From Methylobacterium hispanicum (GTDB taxonomy: Bacteria; Pseudomonadota; Alphaproteobacteria; Rhizobiales; Beijerinckiaceae): 33,152 nucleotides of DNA. The notes beneath the pieces were generated by a model that had not been told where the DNA came from, ran no database searches, and was given only the letters and a program-made list of their open reading frames with translations. Location: assembly GCF_022179285.1 (NCBI RefSeq), contig NZ_BPQO01000047.1, positions 1 through 33,152 of the forward strand, in the 5' to 3' direction. The position numbers were made by a program, and so were the translations under genes. Below, piece by piece: positions 23,515 through 32,117 of the stretch (positions within the stretch are counted from its first letter, which is position 1; the number at the start of each line of letters is the position of its first letter).

Positions 23515-24708
23515 ATGACGTCCGTCCTTCTGCCGAACTATGTGCGGGCCCCGATCGCGTTCGAGCGCGGCGAGGGCGCGTGGCTGGTGGCGCGCGGCGG
23601 CGAGCGATACCTCGATTTCGGCGCGGGCGTCGCGGTCAACGCGCTCGGCCACGCCCACCCGCACCTCGTCGCCGCGCTCACCGAGCAGGCCGGCAAGGTC
23701 TGGCACGTCTCGAACCTCTACGAGATCCCGGAGGGCGAGCGGCTCGGCCAGCGGCTGGTGGACGCGACGTTCGCCGACATCGCCTTCTTCTGCAACTCGG
23801 GCGCCGAGGCCAACGAGGCCGCCATCAAGATGGCGCGCAAGTACCACGCCGAGGGCGGCCATCCGGAGCGCTTCCGGATCGTCACCTTCGAGGGCGCCTT
23901 CCACGGGCGCACCCTCGCCACCATCGCGGCGGGCGGCCAGCAGAAGTACATCGAGGGCTTCGGCCCGAAGGTGGACGGCTTCGATCAGGTGCCGGCCGGC
24001 GACATGGCGGCGCTCGAGGCCGCCATCACGCCCGAGACCGCCGCCCTGATGATCGAGCCGATCCAGGGGGAGGGCGGCGTGCGGGTGGTGCCGGCGGCCG
24101 AACTCCGCCACCTGCGCGCGCTCTGCGATAAGCACGGCCTGCTCCTCATCATGGACGAGGTCCAGACCGGCGTGGGCCGCACGGGCCGGCTCTTCGCGCA
24201 CGAGTGGTCGGGCGTGACGCCCGACATCATGAGCGCGGCCAAGGGCATCGGCGGCGGCTTCCCGCTCGGCGTCTGCCTCGCAACGAGGGAGGCGGCGCGC
24301 GGCATGGTGCCGGGCTCGCACGGCACCACCTTCGGCGGCAACCCGCTCGCCATGGCGGTCGGCAACGCCGTGCTCGACGTGGTGCTGGCCCCGGGCTTCC
24401 TGGAGCAGGTCGGCCGCACGGCGCTCGACCTGAAGCAGAAGCTCGCCGCCCTGATGGACCGCCATCCCGGCGTCGTCGCGGAGATCCGCGGGGAGGGCCT
24501 GATGCTGGGCCTCAAGCTGCGGGTGCCGAACACCGACTTCGCGGCGGCCGCCCGCGCCGAGCACCTCCTGGTGATCCCGGCCGGCGACAACGTGGTCCGA
24601 CTCCTGCCTCCGCTGATCGTCACGGAGGACGACGTGGCCCAGGCCGTCGCGCGCCTGGAGGCGGCGGCCTCGAACTTCGACGGGGCGCTGCGCGGCGCCG
24701 CCGAGTAG
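23515..24708 (+). CDS. argD: Acetylornithine aminotransferase
   Basis: A 397-residue class III PLP aminotransferase, typical ArgD length. Landmarks are GAGVAVNALGHAHPHLVAAL, FFCNSGAEANEAAIKMARK, GAFHGRTLATI, LMIEPIQGEGGV, MDEVQTGVGRTG and the PLP lysine K243 in SAAKGIGGGFPLG. It converts N-acetylglutamate semialdehyde to N2-acetylornithine in arginine synthesis and may also serve lysine synthesis as succinyldiaminopimelate aminotransferase. The ATG at 23515 has an aggag nine bases upstream; a longer frame from 23476 adds residues foreign to the family. argF and hslO follow on the same strand, an arrangement common in alphaproteobacteria. Confidence 0.96.
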   Translation: MTSVLLPNYVRAPIAFERGEGAWLVARGGERYLDFGAGVAVNALGHAHPHLVAALTEQAGKVWHVSNLYEIPEGERLGQRLVDATFADIAFFCNSGAEANEAAIKMARKYHAEGGHPERFRIVTFEGAFHGRTLATIAAGGQQKYIEGFGPKVDGFDQVPAGDMAALEAAITPETAALMIEPIQGEGGVRVVPAAELRHLRALCDKHGLLLIMDEVQTGVGRTGRLFAHEWSGVTPDIMSAAKGIGGGFPLGVCLATREAARGMVPGSHGTTFGGNPLAMAVGNAVLDVVLAPGFLEQVGRTALDLKQKLAALMDRHPGVVAEIRGEGLMLGLKLRVPNTDFAAAARAEHLLVIPAGDNVVRLLPPLIVTEDDVAQAVARLEAAASNFDGALRGAAE

Positions 24709-24720
24709 CCCGACGATCCA

Positions 24721-24809
24721 CCGGGCGCGCACCCGCGCGCCCGGCGGCAAGCGCGACCGCGCACCGGCGCCGATGCGCCGGGTCGCACGGGGTCGGACCG
24801 ATCCCGTGC
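24721..24809 (+). promoter_or_regulatory. Three consecutive stem-loops between argD and argF
   Basis: First, ccgggcgcgc/gcgcgcccgg with a four-base loop (24721-24744). Next, a compound dyad around cggcgc, cgat, gcgccg. Third, gcacggg (24785-24791) pairs with cccgtgc (24803-24809). The first may be a partial terminator that lowers argF expression; the last ends 26 bases before the argF start. No T-run follows any of them. Confidence 0.45.
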
Positions 24810-24835
24810 ACGGATGATGAGAAACGACGTGTGAG

Positions 24836-25804
<969 letters not shown>

Positions 25805-25998
25805 CGCGCGCCGATTCCTCCCGCCGATCCTTCCTTGGCCCGGGGGAGGACCGCGCTCTCGCGAAAATCCGGGGGCGGCCCCATATGGGAGCCTCGTCGG
25901 GCCACGCGCCCGTCCCCCCATCCCCCGGCCCCGCGCGCTGACCCTGAGCCCCTCCGTCGGGCGGCCGCGCTCGTGGCCGACGACCCCGCGGAGCAGGC

Positions 25999-27006
25999 AT
26001 GACGTCCGGAACCGAGATCCACAGCAACGGCCACGCGGGCGGCGACGACGCCGTGCTGCCCTTCGCGGTCGAGGCCCTCGACGTGCGCGGGCGCGCGGTG
26101 CGGCTCGGGCCGTCCATCGACACCATCCTGCGCCGCCACGGCTACCCGGACCCGGTCGCGCGGCTCATCGGCGAGGCGGCGGCGCTGACCGTGCTGCTCG
26201 GCTCCTCGCTGAAGTTCGAGGGCCGCTTCCAGCTCCAGACCAAGACCGACGGCCCGGTCGCGATGATCGTGGTCGATTTCGAGGCCCCCGACCGGCTCCG
26301 CGCCACCGCCCGCTTCGACGCGGAGCGGGTGGCCGCGCTCGGCACTGGCCCGCTGAAGACCGCCGACCTCGTCGGCCACGGCCACCTCGCCATGACGATC
26401 GACCAGGGCTCGGCGGCCAGCCGCTACCAGGGCGTCGTCGCGCTGGAGGGCCAGAGCTTCGAGGAGGCGGCGCACCAGTATTTCCGCCAGTCCGAGCAGA
26501 TCCCGACCCAGGTCCGCCTCGCGGTCGCCGAGGCCTTCGAGGATGGCGCGAGCCGCTGGCGCGCGGGCGGCCTGCTCGTGCAGTTCCTGCCGCAATCCAT
26601 CGACCGCGCGCGGCTCGCCGACCTGCCGCCGGGCGACATCCCGGAGGGCCACGCGCATCTCGGGTCGGGGGCACCGGAGGACGACGCCTGGGTCGAGGCC
26701 CGCTCGCTCACCGGCACGGTCGAGGACCACGAACTGGTCGATCCGAACCTGTCCAGCGAGCGCCTGCTCTACCGCCTGTTCCACGAGCGCGGGGTGCGGG
26801 TGTTCGAGGCGCAAGGGGTGCGCGAGACCTGCCGCTGCTCGCGCGAGCGGGTGATGGGCATGATCCGCTCCTTCACGCCGGAGGACCGCCGGGACATGGT
26901 CGCCGATGACGGGCGCATCGTGATCACCTGCGAGTTCTGCTCGCGCCGCTACGCGCTGGATCCGGCCGAGGTCGAGCGTGAGATCGCGGAGCGGCCCGCG
27001 CAGTAA
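25999..27006 (+). CDS. hslO: Redox-regulated holdase chaperone Hsp33
   Basis: A 335-residue Hsp33 protein. The four zinc-binding redox-switch cysteines are C278 and C280 (ETCRCSRERV) and C311 and C314 (TCEFCSRRYAL). The N-terminal core has RGRAVRLGPSIDTILRRHGYP and LGSSLKFEGRFQLQ. Under oxidative stress the cysteines form disulfides, zinc leaves and the protein binds unfolding clients in the cytoplasm. It is somewhat longer than E. coli Hsp33 (about 292), largely through an N-terminal extension and an insert around 207-230. Location after argF is a common alphaproteobacterial arrangement. Confidence 0.95.
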   Translation: MTSGTEIHSNGHAGGDDAVLPFAVEALDVRGRAVRLGPSIDTILRRHGYPDPVARLIGEAAALTVLLGSSLKFEGRFQLQTKTDGPVAMIVVDFEAPDRLRATARFDAERVAALGTGPLKTADLVGHGHLAMTIDQGSAASRYQGVVALEGQSFEEAAHQYFRQSEQIPTQVRLAVAEAFEDGASRWRAGGLLVQFLPQSIDRARLADLPPGDIPEGHAHLGSGAPEDDAWVEARSLTGTVEDHELVDPNLSSERLLYRLFHERGVRVFEAQGVRETCRCSRERVMGMIRSFTPEDRRDMVADDGRIVITCEFCSRRYALDPAEVEREIAERPAQ

Positions 27007-27071
27007 CGGTCTCTGAACAGCCAAGCTTTGACCAAGTCAGCCCGCGCCGTCCATCAGTACGGGGCCGGCGC

Positions 27072-27083
27072 AGCAAATTTGCT
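27072..27083. promoter_or_regulatory. 12-bp AT-cored palindrome upstream of the repeat protein
   Basis: agcaaatttgct is a perfect palindrome in GC-rich surroundings, 8 bases before the possible EcfG minus-35 element and 66 bases after the hslO stop codon. It may be a binding site for a dimeric regulator; it could be chance. Confidence 0.35.
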
Positions 27084-27090
27084 TTCCTCG

Positions 27091-27116
27091 TGAACCCTTT
27101 CGGGATCTGCGACGTT
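27091..27116 (+). promoter_or_regulatory. Probable EcfG-type (general stress) promoter
   Basis: tgaac at 27091-27095, a 17-base spacer, and cgtt at 27113-27116. EcfG promoters in Methylobacterium and relatives have GGAAC, 16-18 bases, CGTT; eight of nine positions match with ideal spacing. Transcription would begin near 27123, leaving a leader of about 26 bases with the ggagga ribosome-binding site at 27137-27142. Confidence 0.5.
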
Positions 27117-27148
27117 TCGAGGCGTCTCAGAATTCCGGAGGAAACACG

Positions 27149-28363
27149 ATGAACAAGATTGCGGTAGGCCTTGCGGCCCTTCTGTTCAGCACCTCGGTCT
27201 ACGCGCAGAACGCCGCCGGCACGGCCGGCGGCGAGGGCGGCATGCGCGGCGGTGGCGCCGGATCGAGCATGAAGGCCGGCGGAGAGGCCCGGGGCGGCGC
27301 CGAGCGCGGCGGCACGGAGCGCGGCTCCGGCGCGATGGGGCAGGGCGCCGAGGCGCGCGGCAGCGAGGCGGGCCGCGCTGGAGCCGACCGGGGCGCGACG
27401 GCCGAGCGCGGCGGTGAGCGCGGCGGTGAGCGCGGCGAAGCGCGCGACGGTGCACGGGCCGAGGGCCGCGGCAACCGCGACGGCGACCGGGCCGAGCGCG
27501 GCGAGATGCGGGGTGAGCGTGGGGCGCGCGACGAGCGCCGCAGCGAGCGCGGCGAGGTTCGCGGCCGGACCGACGTGAGTTCCCGCACCGACATCCGCAG
27601 CCGCACGAACGTCGTCGATGGCGGCTATCGCCGCGAGGGTCGCTACGTCTTCATCGGCGGCCGCCGGGTGGTCTACGGCTCGCCCGAGTACCGCCGTCTG
27701 ATCGTCACCGAGCACCGCAGCGGCCCCCGCGAGCGCTACGTGGTGATCCGCGGCCAGCGCGTGCTCTACGGCTCGCCGGAGTATCGCCGTCTCGTCGCCG
27801 TGAAGGGCGGTACGCGCGAGCGCTACGTCGTCATCCGCGGCCAGCGCGTGCTCTACGGCTCGCCTGAGTATCGCCGCCTCGTGACCGTGCGCGAGACCGG
27901 CCCGCGCGAGCGCTACGTCACGGTGCGCGGCCAGCGCGTGCTCTACGGCTCCCCCGAGTACCGTCGCCTGACGGTCAGCACGAGCGAGCGTCGCGGCGGC
28001 ACGGTCAACGCCGGCTTCAGCGAGCGCAGCCGCACGGATGTGCGGGCGGGCCGCGAGGAGCGCGGCGAGCGGGGCTTCAACCGCAACGAGGGCCGCGACC
28101 GCGCCGGGACGGAGGCGCGCGAGCGGGACGGCGCCCGCAACGCCGGCATGCGCGAGCAGGGCGGCCGCGACGGCGGCATGCGCAACGTCTCCGACCGGAG
28201 CGAGCGCGGCGGCATGGGCGGCATGGGTGAGAACCGCGGCGGGGCGGAGCGCGGCGGCATGAACGCCGGCGGTCGCCAGGGCGGCATGCAGGGTGGCGGC
28301 GCGCAGGGCGGCGCCGGCCGCGAGGGCGGCAACGCCGGCGGCGCCACGGGCGGCCGTAACTGA
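27149..28363 (+). CDS. Exported Arg/Gly-rich protein with four tandem YGSPEYRRL repeats
   Basis: A 404-residue protein I do not recognise. Residues 1-19 are a signal peptide (cut likely after YA, before QNAAG). Residues 20-140 are low-complexity Gly/Arg/Glu/Ala with many RGG, ERG and ARG triplets. A short SRTD-type linker (about 140-156) leads to four tandem repeats starting at R165, R196, R225 and R255 (period 31, 29, 30), consensus RYVxIRGQRVLYGSPEYRRLxV. Residues 283-404 are again low-complexity, rich in Gly, Arg, Met and Asn. The protein is strongly basic, with no Cys. Export makes an RNA role unlikely; binding to anionic envelope polymers or surfaces is a guess. The ribosome-binding site is excellent, and an EcfG-like promoter precedes it. 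Confidence 0.88.
   Translation: MNKIAVGLAALLFSTSVYAQNAAGTAGGEGGMRGGGAGSSMKAGGEARGGAERGGTERGSGAMGQGAEARGSEAGRAGADRGATAERGGERGGERGEARDGARAEGRGNRDGDRAERGEMRGERGARDERRSERGEVRGRTDVSSRTDIRSRTNVVDGGYRREGRYVFIGGRRVVYGSPEYRRLIVTEHRSGPRERYVVIRGQRVLYGSPEYRRLVAVKGGTRERYVVIRGQRVLYGSPEYRRLVTVRETGPRERYVTVRGQRVLYGSPEYRRLTVSTSERRGGTVNAGFSERSRTDVRAGREERGERGFNRNEGRDRAGTEARERDGARNAGMREQGGRDGGMRNVSDRSERGGMGGMGENRGGAERGGMNAGGRQGGMQGGGAQGGAGREGGNAGGATGGRN
27641..27985 (+). repeat. Four tandem repeats of about 90 bp within the exported protein gene
   Basis: Units begin near 27641, 27734, 27821 and 27911. Copies 2 to 4 are nearly identical around cgcgtgctctacggctc, while copy 1 is more divergent. All keep the reading frame, consistent with internal duplication of a 29-31-residue module. 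Confidence 0.85.
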
Positions 28364-28421
28364 GCCGACGCGTTCGGGACAAGAGGAGGGAGGCGCCGGC
28401 GACGGCGCCTCCCTTCGCGTA

Positions 28422-28985
28422 TCAGGTCTTCAGCACCGGCTCGCCGATGTCGCCGCTGCCGCGGCGGGCGAGATATTCGGGCTGGAACAGGCACATCCGC
28501 ACCGCGTCCCGGTAGCGGCCGTTCATGAAGAACTCGTCCTTCAGCACGCCCTCCGGACGGAAGCCGCAGCGCTCGTAGATCTGCGCGGCGCGGCGGTTGT
28601 CCTTGTCCACGTGCAGGTAGAGCTTGTGGATGTTGAGCACGCTGAAGGCGTAGTCGATCGCCACCCGGGTCGCCTGCCACGCGTAGCCGCGGCCCTGGAA
28701 GCCCGGATGCACGGCGATCTGGAACTCGCAGCGCCGGTGCAGGTGGTTGATCTCCACGAGCTCGACCATGCCGGCCCGCTCGTCGCGGTCGTTGGCGATG
28801 ATGAAGCGCCGCTCGCTCTGGTTGTGGATGTTGCGCTCGTAGAGCTGCGCCAGCTCGGCGAAGGACTCGTAGGCCTCCTCGAACCAGTAGCGCATGATGC
28901 TGTCGTTGTTGTTGAGCTGGTGCACGAAGAGCAGGTCCTCGCGCTCCAGGGGGCGCAGCTTCACCCGGTCGAGAGGCTGGCTCAT
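28422..28985 (-). CDS. speG: Spermidine N-acetyltransferase
   Basis: A 187-residue GNAT enzyme, the same length as E. coli SpeG (186) and alignable through it: RPLEREDLLFVHQLNNNDSIMRYWFEE split into conserved blocks, HNQSERRFIIAND, MVELVEINHLHRRCEFQI, the acetyl-CoA loop FQGRGYAWQA, and KLYLHVDKDNRRAAQIYERCGF. It acetylates spermidine or spermine to limit polyamine toxicity in the cytoplasm. The ATG overlaps the argE stop by four bases (ATGA), so it is translated from the argE transcript. This puts polyamine disposal with the deacetylation step of ornithine supply, the polyamine precursor. Confidence 0.94.
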   Translation of the reverse strand: MSQPLDRVKLRPLEREDLLFVHQLNNNDSIMRYWFEEAYESFAELAQLYERNIHNQSERRFIIANDRDERAGMVELVEINHLHRRCEFQIAVHPGFQGRGYAWQATRVAIDYAFSVLNIHKLYLHVDKDNRRAAQIYERCGFRPEGVLKDEFFMNGRYRDAVRMCLFQPEYLARRGSGDIGEPVLKT

Positions 28986-30148
28986 CGGGAACACTCCGCG
29001 ATCAGGCGGCGCATGAAGGCCTCCCCCTGGCCGAGCGCCGCCAGCGTGATGAACTCGTCCGGCTGGTGCGCCTGGTCGATCGAGCCGGGACCGCACACCA
29101 CGGTCGGGATCCCGGCCGCCTGGAAGCGTCCGGCCTCGGTGGCGTAGGGCACCGACACGGTGCGGTTGCGCTGGGCGAGCCGGAGCGCCAGCCGCTCGGC
29201 CTCCGAGCCGGGCTCGGGCGCGAGGCCCGGCACCGCCACCTCTTCCAGGGTCTCGATGCGGCCGTAGGCGCCGTAGCGGTTGAGCCGGTCGCGGGTGACG
29301 CGCGCGACGGCCTCCCCGAACAGGGCCGGGATCTCGGCCGGGTCGAGGTCGGGCAGGCCGCGATACTCCCAGTTGAAGCTGCAGACCTTCGGCAGGATGT
29401 TGCGCGCCGTGCCGCCCTGGATCGTGCCGACATGGACCGTCGAGAAGGGCGGGTCGAACCGGCCCGAAGGGTCGCCCCGGGCGATCATCGCGTCGGCGAT
29501 GCCGTTGAGCGCGGCCACCAGATCGCCCGCCGCCATCACGGCGTTGGCGCCGAGCATGGGCTTGGAGGAATGCGCCTCGTGACCGTGCACGGTGGTCAGG
29601 CAGGTCACCACGCTCTTGTGGGCATCGGCGACCTCGAGGTTCGTGGGTTCGCCAACGATCACGGCGCCGGGCCGCGGCAGGTCGCGGCCGAAGCGCGCGA
29701 TCGTGTCGGCGACGCCGAGGCAGGTGGTCTCCTCGTCGTAGGAGAGCAGGATGTGGATCGGCCGCCTGAGGTCGGCCGCCAGCATCTCGGGCACGAGGGC
29801 GAGCGCCAAGGCGCAGAAGCCCTTCATGTCGACCGCGCCGCGGCCGTAGGCGCGCCCGTCCGCTATCCGCAGGGTGAAGGGGTCGGCGCTCCAGCTCTGG
29901 CCCGCCACCGGCACCACGTCGGTGTGGCCGGAGAGCACGACGCCGCCGTCGCCCTCGGGGCCGAGCGTCGCGAAGAGGGCGGACTTGTCGCCCGCCGCGT
30001 TCGGCACGCGCACGGACCGCACGCCCCAGCCGTCCAGATAGGCCGAGACCCAGTCGATCAGGGCGAGGTTCGACCGGCTGCTCTCGGTGTCGAAGGCGAC
30101 GAGCCGGGCGAGCAGATCGACGGTCTCGAGCCGGTCACCGTTCCGCAT
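28982..30148 (-). CDS. argE: Acetylornithine deacetylase
   Basis: A 388-residue M20 metallohydrolase of the ArgE type. Metal ligands and catalytic residues are H75 and D77 in LSGHTDVVP, D107 in GAVDMKGF, E139-E140 in SYDEETTCLG and the late His in IDQAHQPDEFI. It releases acetate from N2-acetylornithine to give ornithine. ATG at 30148 follows ggaggcccc. Its co-occurrence with argD and argF within 7 kb is notable, although it lies on the other strand and outside their operon. Whether the organism also has ArgJ (the recycling enzyme) cannot be seen here. Confidence 0.94.
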   Translation of the reverse strand: MRNGDRLETVDLLARLVAFDTESSRSNLALIDWVSAYLDGWGVRSVRVPNAAGDKSALFATLGPEGDGGVVLSGHTDVVPVAGQSWSADPFTLRIADGRAYGRGAVDMKGFCALALALVPEMLAADLRRPIHILLSYDEETTCLGVADTIARFGRDLPRPGAVIVGEPTNLEVADAHKSVVTCLTTVHGHEAHSSKPMLGANAVMAAGDLVAALNGIADAMIARGDPSGRFDPPFSTVHVGTIQGGTARNILPKVCSFNWEYRGLPDLDPAEIPALFGEAVARVTRDRLNRYGAYGRIETLEEVAVPGLAPEPGSEAERLALRLAQRNRTVSVPYATEAGRFQAAGIPTVVCGPGSIDQAHQPDEFITLAALGQGEAFMRRLIAECSR

Positions 30149-30199
30149 GGGGCCTCCTTCCTCCGGGCGCGCCGAGCCCGCGGCGGGGCTCGGTGCCTC

Positions 30200-30592
30200 T
30201 CAGTGCAGGCTGCGGCGCACGTGCGGGCTGTCGAGGGAGAAGGCGGGGATCTCGGCCTCGAAGCTCTCGCCCGCCACCGTCGCCATGGTGTAGCTGCCGG
30301 CCATCAGGCCGTCGGGCGTCGTGAGCGGGCAGCCGCTCGTGTAGCTGAAGGATTCGCCCGGCTCCAGCACCGGCTGCTTGCCGACGACGCCGGTGCCGCG
30401 CACCTCCTGGCAGGCGCCGCGCCCGTCGATGATGCGCCAGTGCCGGGCGCGCAGTTGCACCTGCTCGGCACCGTTGTTCACGATCTCGACCGTGTAGGCG
30501 AAGAAGTAGCGGCTCTCGCCGGGGGAGGATTCCTCCTCGACGAAACGGGGCATGACGGTCACGCTGATTCCGCGCGTCTCTGCCTTGTACAT
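30200..30592 (-). CDS. apaG: ApaG (Co2+/Mg2+ efflux-associated protein)
   Basis: A 130-residue single-domain beta-sandwich protein. Landmarks are YRAETRGI-like YKAETRGISVTVMPRF, YFFAYTVEIVNNGAEQVQLRARHW, IIDGRGACQEVRGTGVVGKQP, FSYTSGCPL and GSYTMATVAGE. ApaG affects cobalt resistance and magnesium efflux in enterobacteria, but its molecular role is unclear. The ATG at 30592 is the natural family start; a frame from 30658 adds basic nonsense. The Shine-Dalgarno sequence is poor. A 6-bp hairpin (ccgagg/cctcgg, 30612-30626) lies just upstream in the leader, and a ttgacg on the minus strand at 30713-30708 could be its minus-35 box. argE follows 51 bases downstream. Confidence 0.95.
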   Translation of the reverse strand: MYKAETRGISVTVMPRFVEEESSPGESRYFFAYTVEIVNNGAEQVQLRARHWRIIDGRGACQEVRGTGVVGKQPVLEPGESFSYTSGCPLTTPDGLMAGSYTMATVAGESFEAEIPAFSLDSPHVRRSLH

Positions 30593-31055
30593 CGTGCTGA
30601 AACGCCTCTTGCCGAGGAACCCTCGGTGAACCCCCGCCGGGCCTCGGCGCCGATTCAACGCGGCGTCTCCGCCCGGGGAGCCACGTGGTAGTTGTCGTCG
30701 GAATCGGCGTCAATCGCGGCGGAGTACGTCGCGGCGCGCCGGCCGGGGAGCCCCGCGGGGACGGCGGGAGGACGGCGGGAGGCCGCCAGCCGTCCCCATC
30801 CGGAGGGCCGAGCGCATCGCCCCGACGCCGGAGGCCCGCGCCCCGCCGGCCTTGGCGCGCGACCCGGGGGGGCGAGGGGGCCCACCGCGGCGGGACCGGC
30901 CCGGGGGAAGGGCCCCGAAGGCTGCGGGGGAGGCCCGATCGCCGCAGGCCCCGTCCGCGCTGCATCCCAAAGTCAGGTCTTCGCGTTACGGGAACGGTCG
31001 AAACGCCCCGGCCCAGCGCAGGCCCCGACGACGTTGCGAGGATCCAACCGCCCCC
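30593..31055. other. 463-base divergent intergenic region, no gene seen
   Basis: Located between apaG and the serine hydrolase. It is extremely GC-rich from about 30730 to 30960. An 11-bp tandem repeat (ggacggcggga at 30759-30769 and 30770-30780) and a ccccgcgggg palindrome (30751-30760) are visible. Open frames through it lack family resemblance. A minus-strand ttgacg (30713-30708) with taccac 17 bases on is a weak apaG promoter candidate. I see no clear promoter for the plus-strand gene. Confidence 0.5.
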
Positions 31056-31940
31056 ATGGAGCCCGATTGCGTCATCATCGGTATCCACGGCCTCGCCAAC
31101 AAGCCGCCGATCGACGAGAAGACGCGCTGGTGGCGGACCGCGATCGCGGAGGGCTTGGCGAGTGCCGGGATAGACTCGAGCACGACCTTCTGCTTCGCGT
31201 TCGTCTACTGGGCCGACCTTCGCTACGAGATCCCCCTGTCGGAGGATGCGAACCAGGAGCCCTACCGCCCGCGCGCCGATGCGGAGCGGACGCCCGCGGC
31301 CCGGGCAGAGGCGGCGACGACCGTCAAGGACCTGCTCGCGCCGGTCTACGCGGGCATCGACCGCATTGAGGAGGCGACGGGCATCACGCTCCTGGACGAC
31401 GTGATCCTGGAACACCGCTTCGACGACCTCTGGCACTATCACGGCGAGCGCGGCTTCGCCCGGCAGGTCCGAGCGCGCCTCGCCGAGCGCCTGAGGGCGT
31501 TTCGCGACCGCCGGATCTGTCTCGTCGCGCACTCGATGGGATCGGTCATCGCCTACGACGTGCTGCGCACCCTCGAGCGCGAGGATCCGGCGCTGCGCGT
31601 CGAGCACCTCGTCACGGCCGGCTCGCCCATGGGACTGGCGAAGGTGAAGCTCAAGTTCGCGGCCGAACACGGTGCCCTGCGCGTGCCCAACAACGTCTCG
31701 GCCTGGACCAATCTGGCGGATGGCGACGACGTCGTCTCGATCATGGGCGCGCTGGATGCGGACTACGCCCCCAGCGACGGGGGCGTCCGGGTCGTCGACC
31801 GGCGCGTCGTGAACGACTTCCGGCGCCTCGACGGCGCGGTGAACCACCACAAGTCCTACGGCTATCTGCGGACGCGGGAATTCGCAGCCATCGCCCGCCG
31901 CTACACGGGAGCCGGCGGCTCCGACGACGCCGCGGGGTAG
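31056..31940 (+). CDS. Predicted alpha/beta-fold serine hydrolase (lipase-like)
   Basis: A 294-residue protein with a lipase-type core: N-terminal strand CVIIGIHGLANKP (oxyanion region), nucleophile S160 in CLVAHSMGSVIAYDVLRTL, an acid candidate D224-D225 in NLADGDDVVS, and H264 or H265 in AVNHHKSYGY. A lid-like helical insert spans about 70-140. There is no signal peptide. It resembles cytoplasmic esterases/lipases of unknown substrate. The ATG at 31056 was chosen because family similarity starts there; the open frame runs 68 codons further upstream through low-complexity sequence. Not part of an operon with its neighbours as far as can be seen. Confidence 0.78.
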   Translation: MEPDCVIIGIHGLANKPPIDEKTRWWRTAIAEGLASAGIDSSTTFCFAFVYWADLRYEIPLSEDANQEPYRPRADAERTPAARAEAATTVKDLLAPVYAGIDRIEEATGITLLDDVILEHRFDDLWHYHGERGFARQVRARLAERLRAFRDRRICLVAHSMGSVIAYDVLRTLEREDPALRVEHLVTAGSPMGLAKVKLKFAAEHGALRVPNNVSAWTNLADGDDVVSIMGALDADYAPSDGGVRVVDRRVVNDFRRLDGAVNHHKSYGYLRTREFAAIARRYTGAGGSDDAAG

Positions 31941-32000
31941 AGCGAGCGGCTCGAGCCCGTACGGTATGCGTAACCGCGGTGGGATCGAGCCGGAAAACTG

Positions 32001-32013
32001 CAATCCAGGATTG
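32001..32013. promoter_or_regulatory. Palindrome upstream of the chemoreceptor gene
   Basis: caatcc, a, ggattg is a perfect dyad, 100 bases before the receptor start, in a locally AT-richer leader that also has tattta at 32071-32076 as a possible minus-10 box. Operator function is only a suggestion. Confidence 0.3.
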
Positions 32014-32089
32014 AGAACGCGACGCAAATCAACTCTGCGCATCATCAGTCAGCGCGCGACAGGGCATCAATATTTAACGTCCGTGCGAG

Positions 32090-32117
32090 ATCATCCCCCG
32101 AAATCGGGGGCTATGAT
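32090..32117 (+). promoter_or_regulatory. Hairpin that encloses the chemoreceptor start codon
   Basis: cccccg (32095-32100) pairs with cgggggg-type bases at 32105-32110 around loop aaat. After a two-base bulge (ct), atcat (32090-32094) pairs with atgat (32113-32117), which contains the ATG at 32113. The only G-rich candidate Shine-Dalgarno sequence (32106-32110) is inside the stem as well. Confidence 0.5.

Noticed and set aside
27641..27985. Repeat array considered as CRISPR
   Set aside because: Repeats are contiguous, in frame, about 90 bp without unique spacers, and code for protein modules.
30852..31055. N-terminal extension of the serine hydrolase
   Set aside because: The residues are Arg/Pro/Gly low-complexity; hydrolase similarity begins right at the ATG at 31056.
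30135..32045. A 636-codon minus-strand frame across apaG and the serine hydrolase
   Set aside because: It runs in the wrong frame through apaG, with Arg/Pro-rich content and no family resemblance.
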